Assembly: GCA_934643435.1 (NCBI GenBank)
Contig: CAKUCJ010000092.1
Location: 1-5,817, forward strand
Direction: 5' to 3'
DNA length: 5,817 nt
From: an uncultured Collinsella sp.
Lineage (GTDB): Bacteria > Actinomycetota > Coriobacteriia > Coriobacteriales > Coriobacteriaceae
The position numbers and the translations under genes were made by a program. Position 1 is the first letter of the stretch. The number at the start of each line of letters is the position of its first letter. Positions 5,342 to 5,817 of this stretch are shown one piece after another. Under the pieces are notes generated by a model. The model did not search any database. It saw nothing but the letters and a program-made list of their open reading frames with translations, and was not told where the DNA came from.

Positions 5342-5688
5342 CTGGAATCTAATGTCGCATGGGGGATGCCGATTTAGGCGTATGAATCGGTTGCATTTCC
5401 TTCTCACCTGCAAAAATCGAGTTAGGCGGTATTCTGGGGCCTTTTGCAGCCCGAAGATGCCGTTTCGAGGACAGCTGATTCCTTTGCTGCGTTTGACTCT
5501 GTGAAGCTTCTGTTCAAGAAGGCTTGAATACGCTCAGATTATGACAAGAGCGATCAAGCTATTTCGGTGGCATTGCGTGGTGGGTCGGCAGCGTGACCGC
5601 ATAACTCGAAAAATGCTGATGGCGATTTGAGAACGATACCGAATGTGACAAAGGGGCTATTCCTTTGCCATGCGGAGCTGGGCTGATA

Positions 5689-5721
5689 GGTAGATTTCTA
5701 GGCATGTCCCAAAAATCTACT
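5689..5721 (-). repeat. 33-bp palindromic repeat, right copy (inverted)
   Basis: The reverse complement of this stretch matches 5181-5213 at 30 of 33 bases, differing at its first base and at two adjacent bases near the loop edge. Its own arms are GTAGATTT (5690-5697) and AAATCTAC (5713-5720). It is preceded by GGAGCTGGGCTGATA (5674-5688), which also occurs with one change at 5109-5123. Confidence 0.8.
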
Positions 5722-5817
5722 TTGGCTGATGTGGGACGGAGGGATTCCGCGTCCGCCTTTTCGGCGGCCGCGGCCCGCTGCGTCGCTTCGCTCCTTGCGT
5801 GCTGCGCTGGAAAACGC
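5722..5817. other. GC-rich right edge with no assigned gene
   Basis: Composition becomes GC-rich again, with a small hairpin CCGCC/GGCGG (5753-5757 with 5763-5767) around TTTTC. On the minus strand a frame is open from 5816 inward to a TAG ending at 5559 (85 codons). Its first 30 or so codons have gene-like GC-rich third positions, so a minus-strand gene could enter from beyond the window, but nothing recognisable is encoded. Confidence 0.3.

Larger units (their letters stand above)
5214..5688. other. Gene-free, hairpin-rich interval between inverted repeats
   Basis: No convincing coding frame is visible. The interval holds a series of short hairpins: 5216-5242 and 5314-5341 (described separately), CCGATT/AATCGG (5369-5374 with 5385-5390), CTGCAAAA/TTTTGCAG (5408-5415 with 5442-5449), TTCAAG/CTTGAA (5513-5518 with 5523-5528) and CAAAGG/CCTTTG (5649-5654 with 5662-5667). 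Base composition is visibly less GC-rich than in the flanking genes. It could be the interior of a MITE-like element, a decayed gene or a structured RNA; the sequence alone does not decide. Confidence 0.5.

Noticed and set aside
5181..5721. CRISPR array
   Set aside because: Only two copies of the 33-bp repeat are present, in opposite orientation and about 475 bases apart, with no regular spacers and no cas genes.

Overview
The window looks like chromosomal DNA from a high-GC gut actinobacterium of the Coriobacteriia, probably Collinsella or a close relative. That placement rests on codon choice (strong GTC, ATC, GCC and CTC preference), the style of the intergenic palindromes and the type of CstA protein. 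It is inference from sequence character and was not checked against a database. Two complete protein genes lie head to tail on the + strand. A 25-codon gene tail sits at the left edge, and about 870 bases of non-coding, hairpin-rich DNA fill the right end.

Layout. Bases 1-78 are the last 25 codons of a gene; their first 77 bases are an exact copy of the 3' end of the second gene (4867-4943). Bases 79-417 hold a terminator, a long imperfect palindrome and a short repeat, with no gene. Bases 418-687 form an elaborate control region for the carbon-starvation transporter gene cstA. It has a good -35/-10 pair with a palindrome in the spacer, a 14-residue leader peptide ending in a run of Ile and Val codons, competing RNA hairpins, a 13-bp intrinsic terminator and then a strong ribosome binding site. 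cstA occupies 688-2577 and ends at its own terminator (2617-2654). The second gene (2761-4944) encodes a three-part protein: an N-terminal winged-helix-like domain, about 300 residues of low-complexity charged linker with arginine/glycine patches, and a C-terminal Toprim domain resembling that of Wadjet JetD (DUF2220/topoisomerase VI A type). No JetA, JetB or JetC partner is visible. The gene is followed by a 133-bp palindrome with 33-bp perfect arms, then a second terminator-like hairpin. After that comes a 541-bp stretch bounded by a nearly identical 33-bp sequence in inverted orientation and filled with short perfect hairpins.

How the parts may work together. CstA-family proteins import peptides or pyruvate. 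A leader peptide rich in branched-chain codons followed by a terminator suggests that cstA is switched on when charged Ile/Val tRNA is scarce, which fits a peptide scavenger. The Toprim protein has its own start region and is separated from cstA by a strong terminator, so I do not read the two genes as an operon.

The main caution concerns the left edge. An exact 77-base overlap, ending at the first differing base, is what a short-read assembler using k=77 leaves at a graph branch. The apparent second gene tail may therefore be an assembly or strain-variation artefact rather than a true paralogue.
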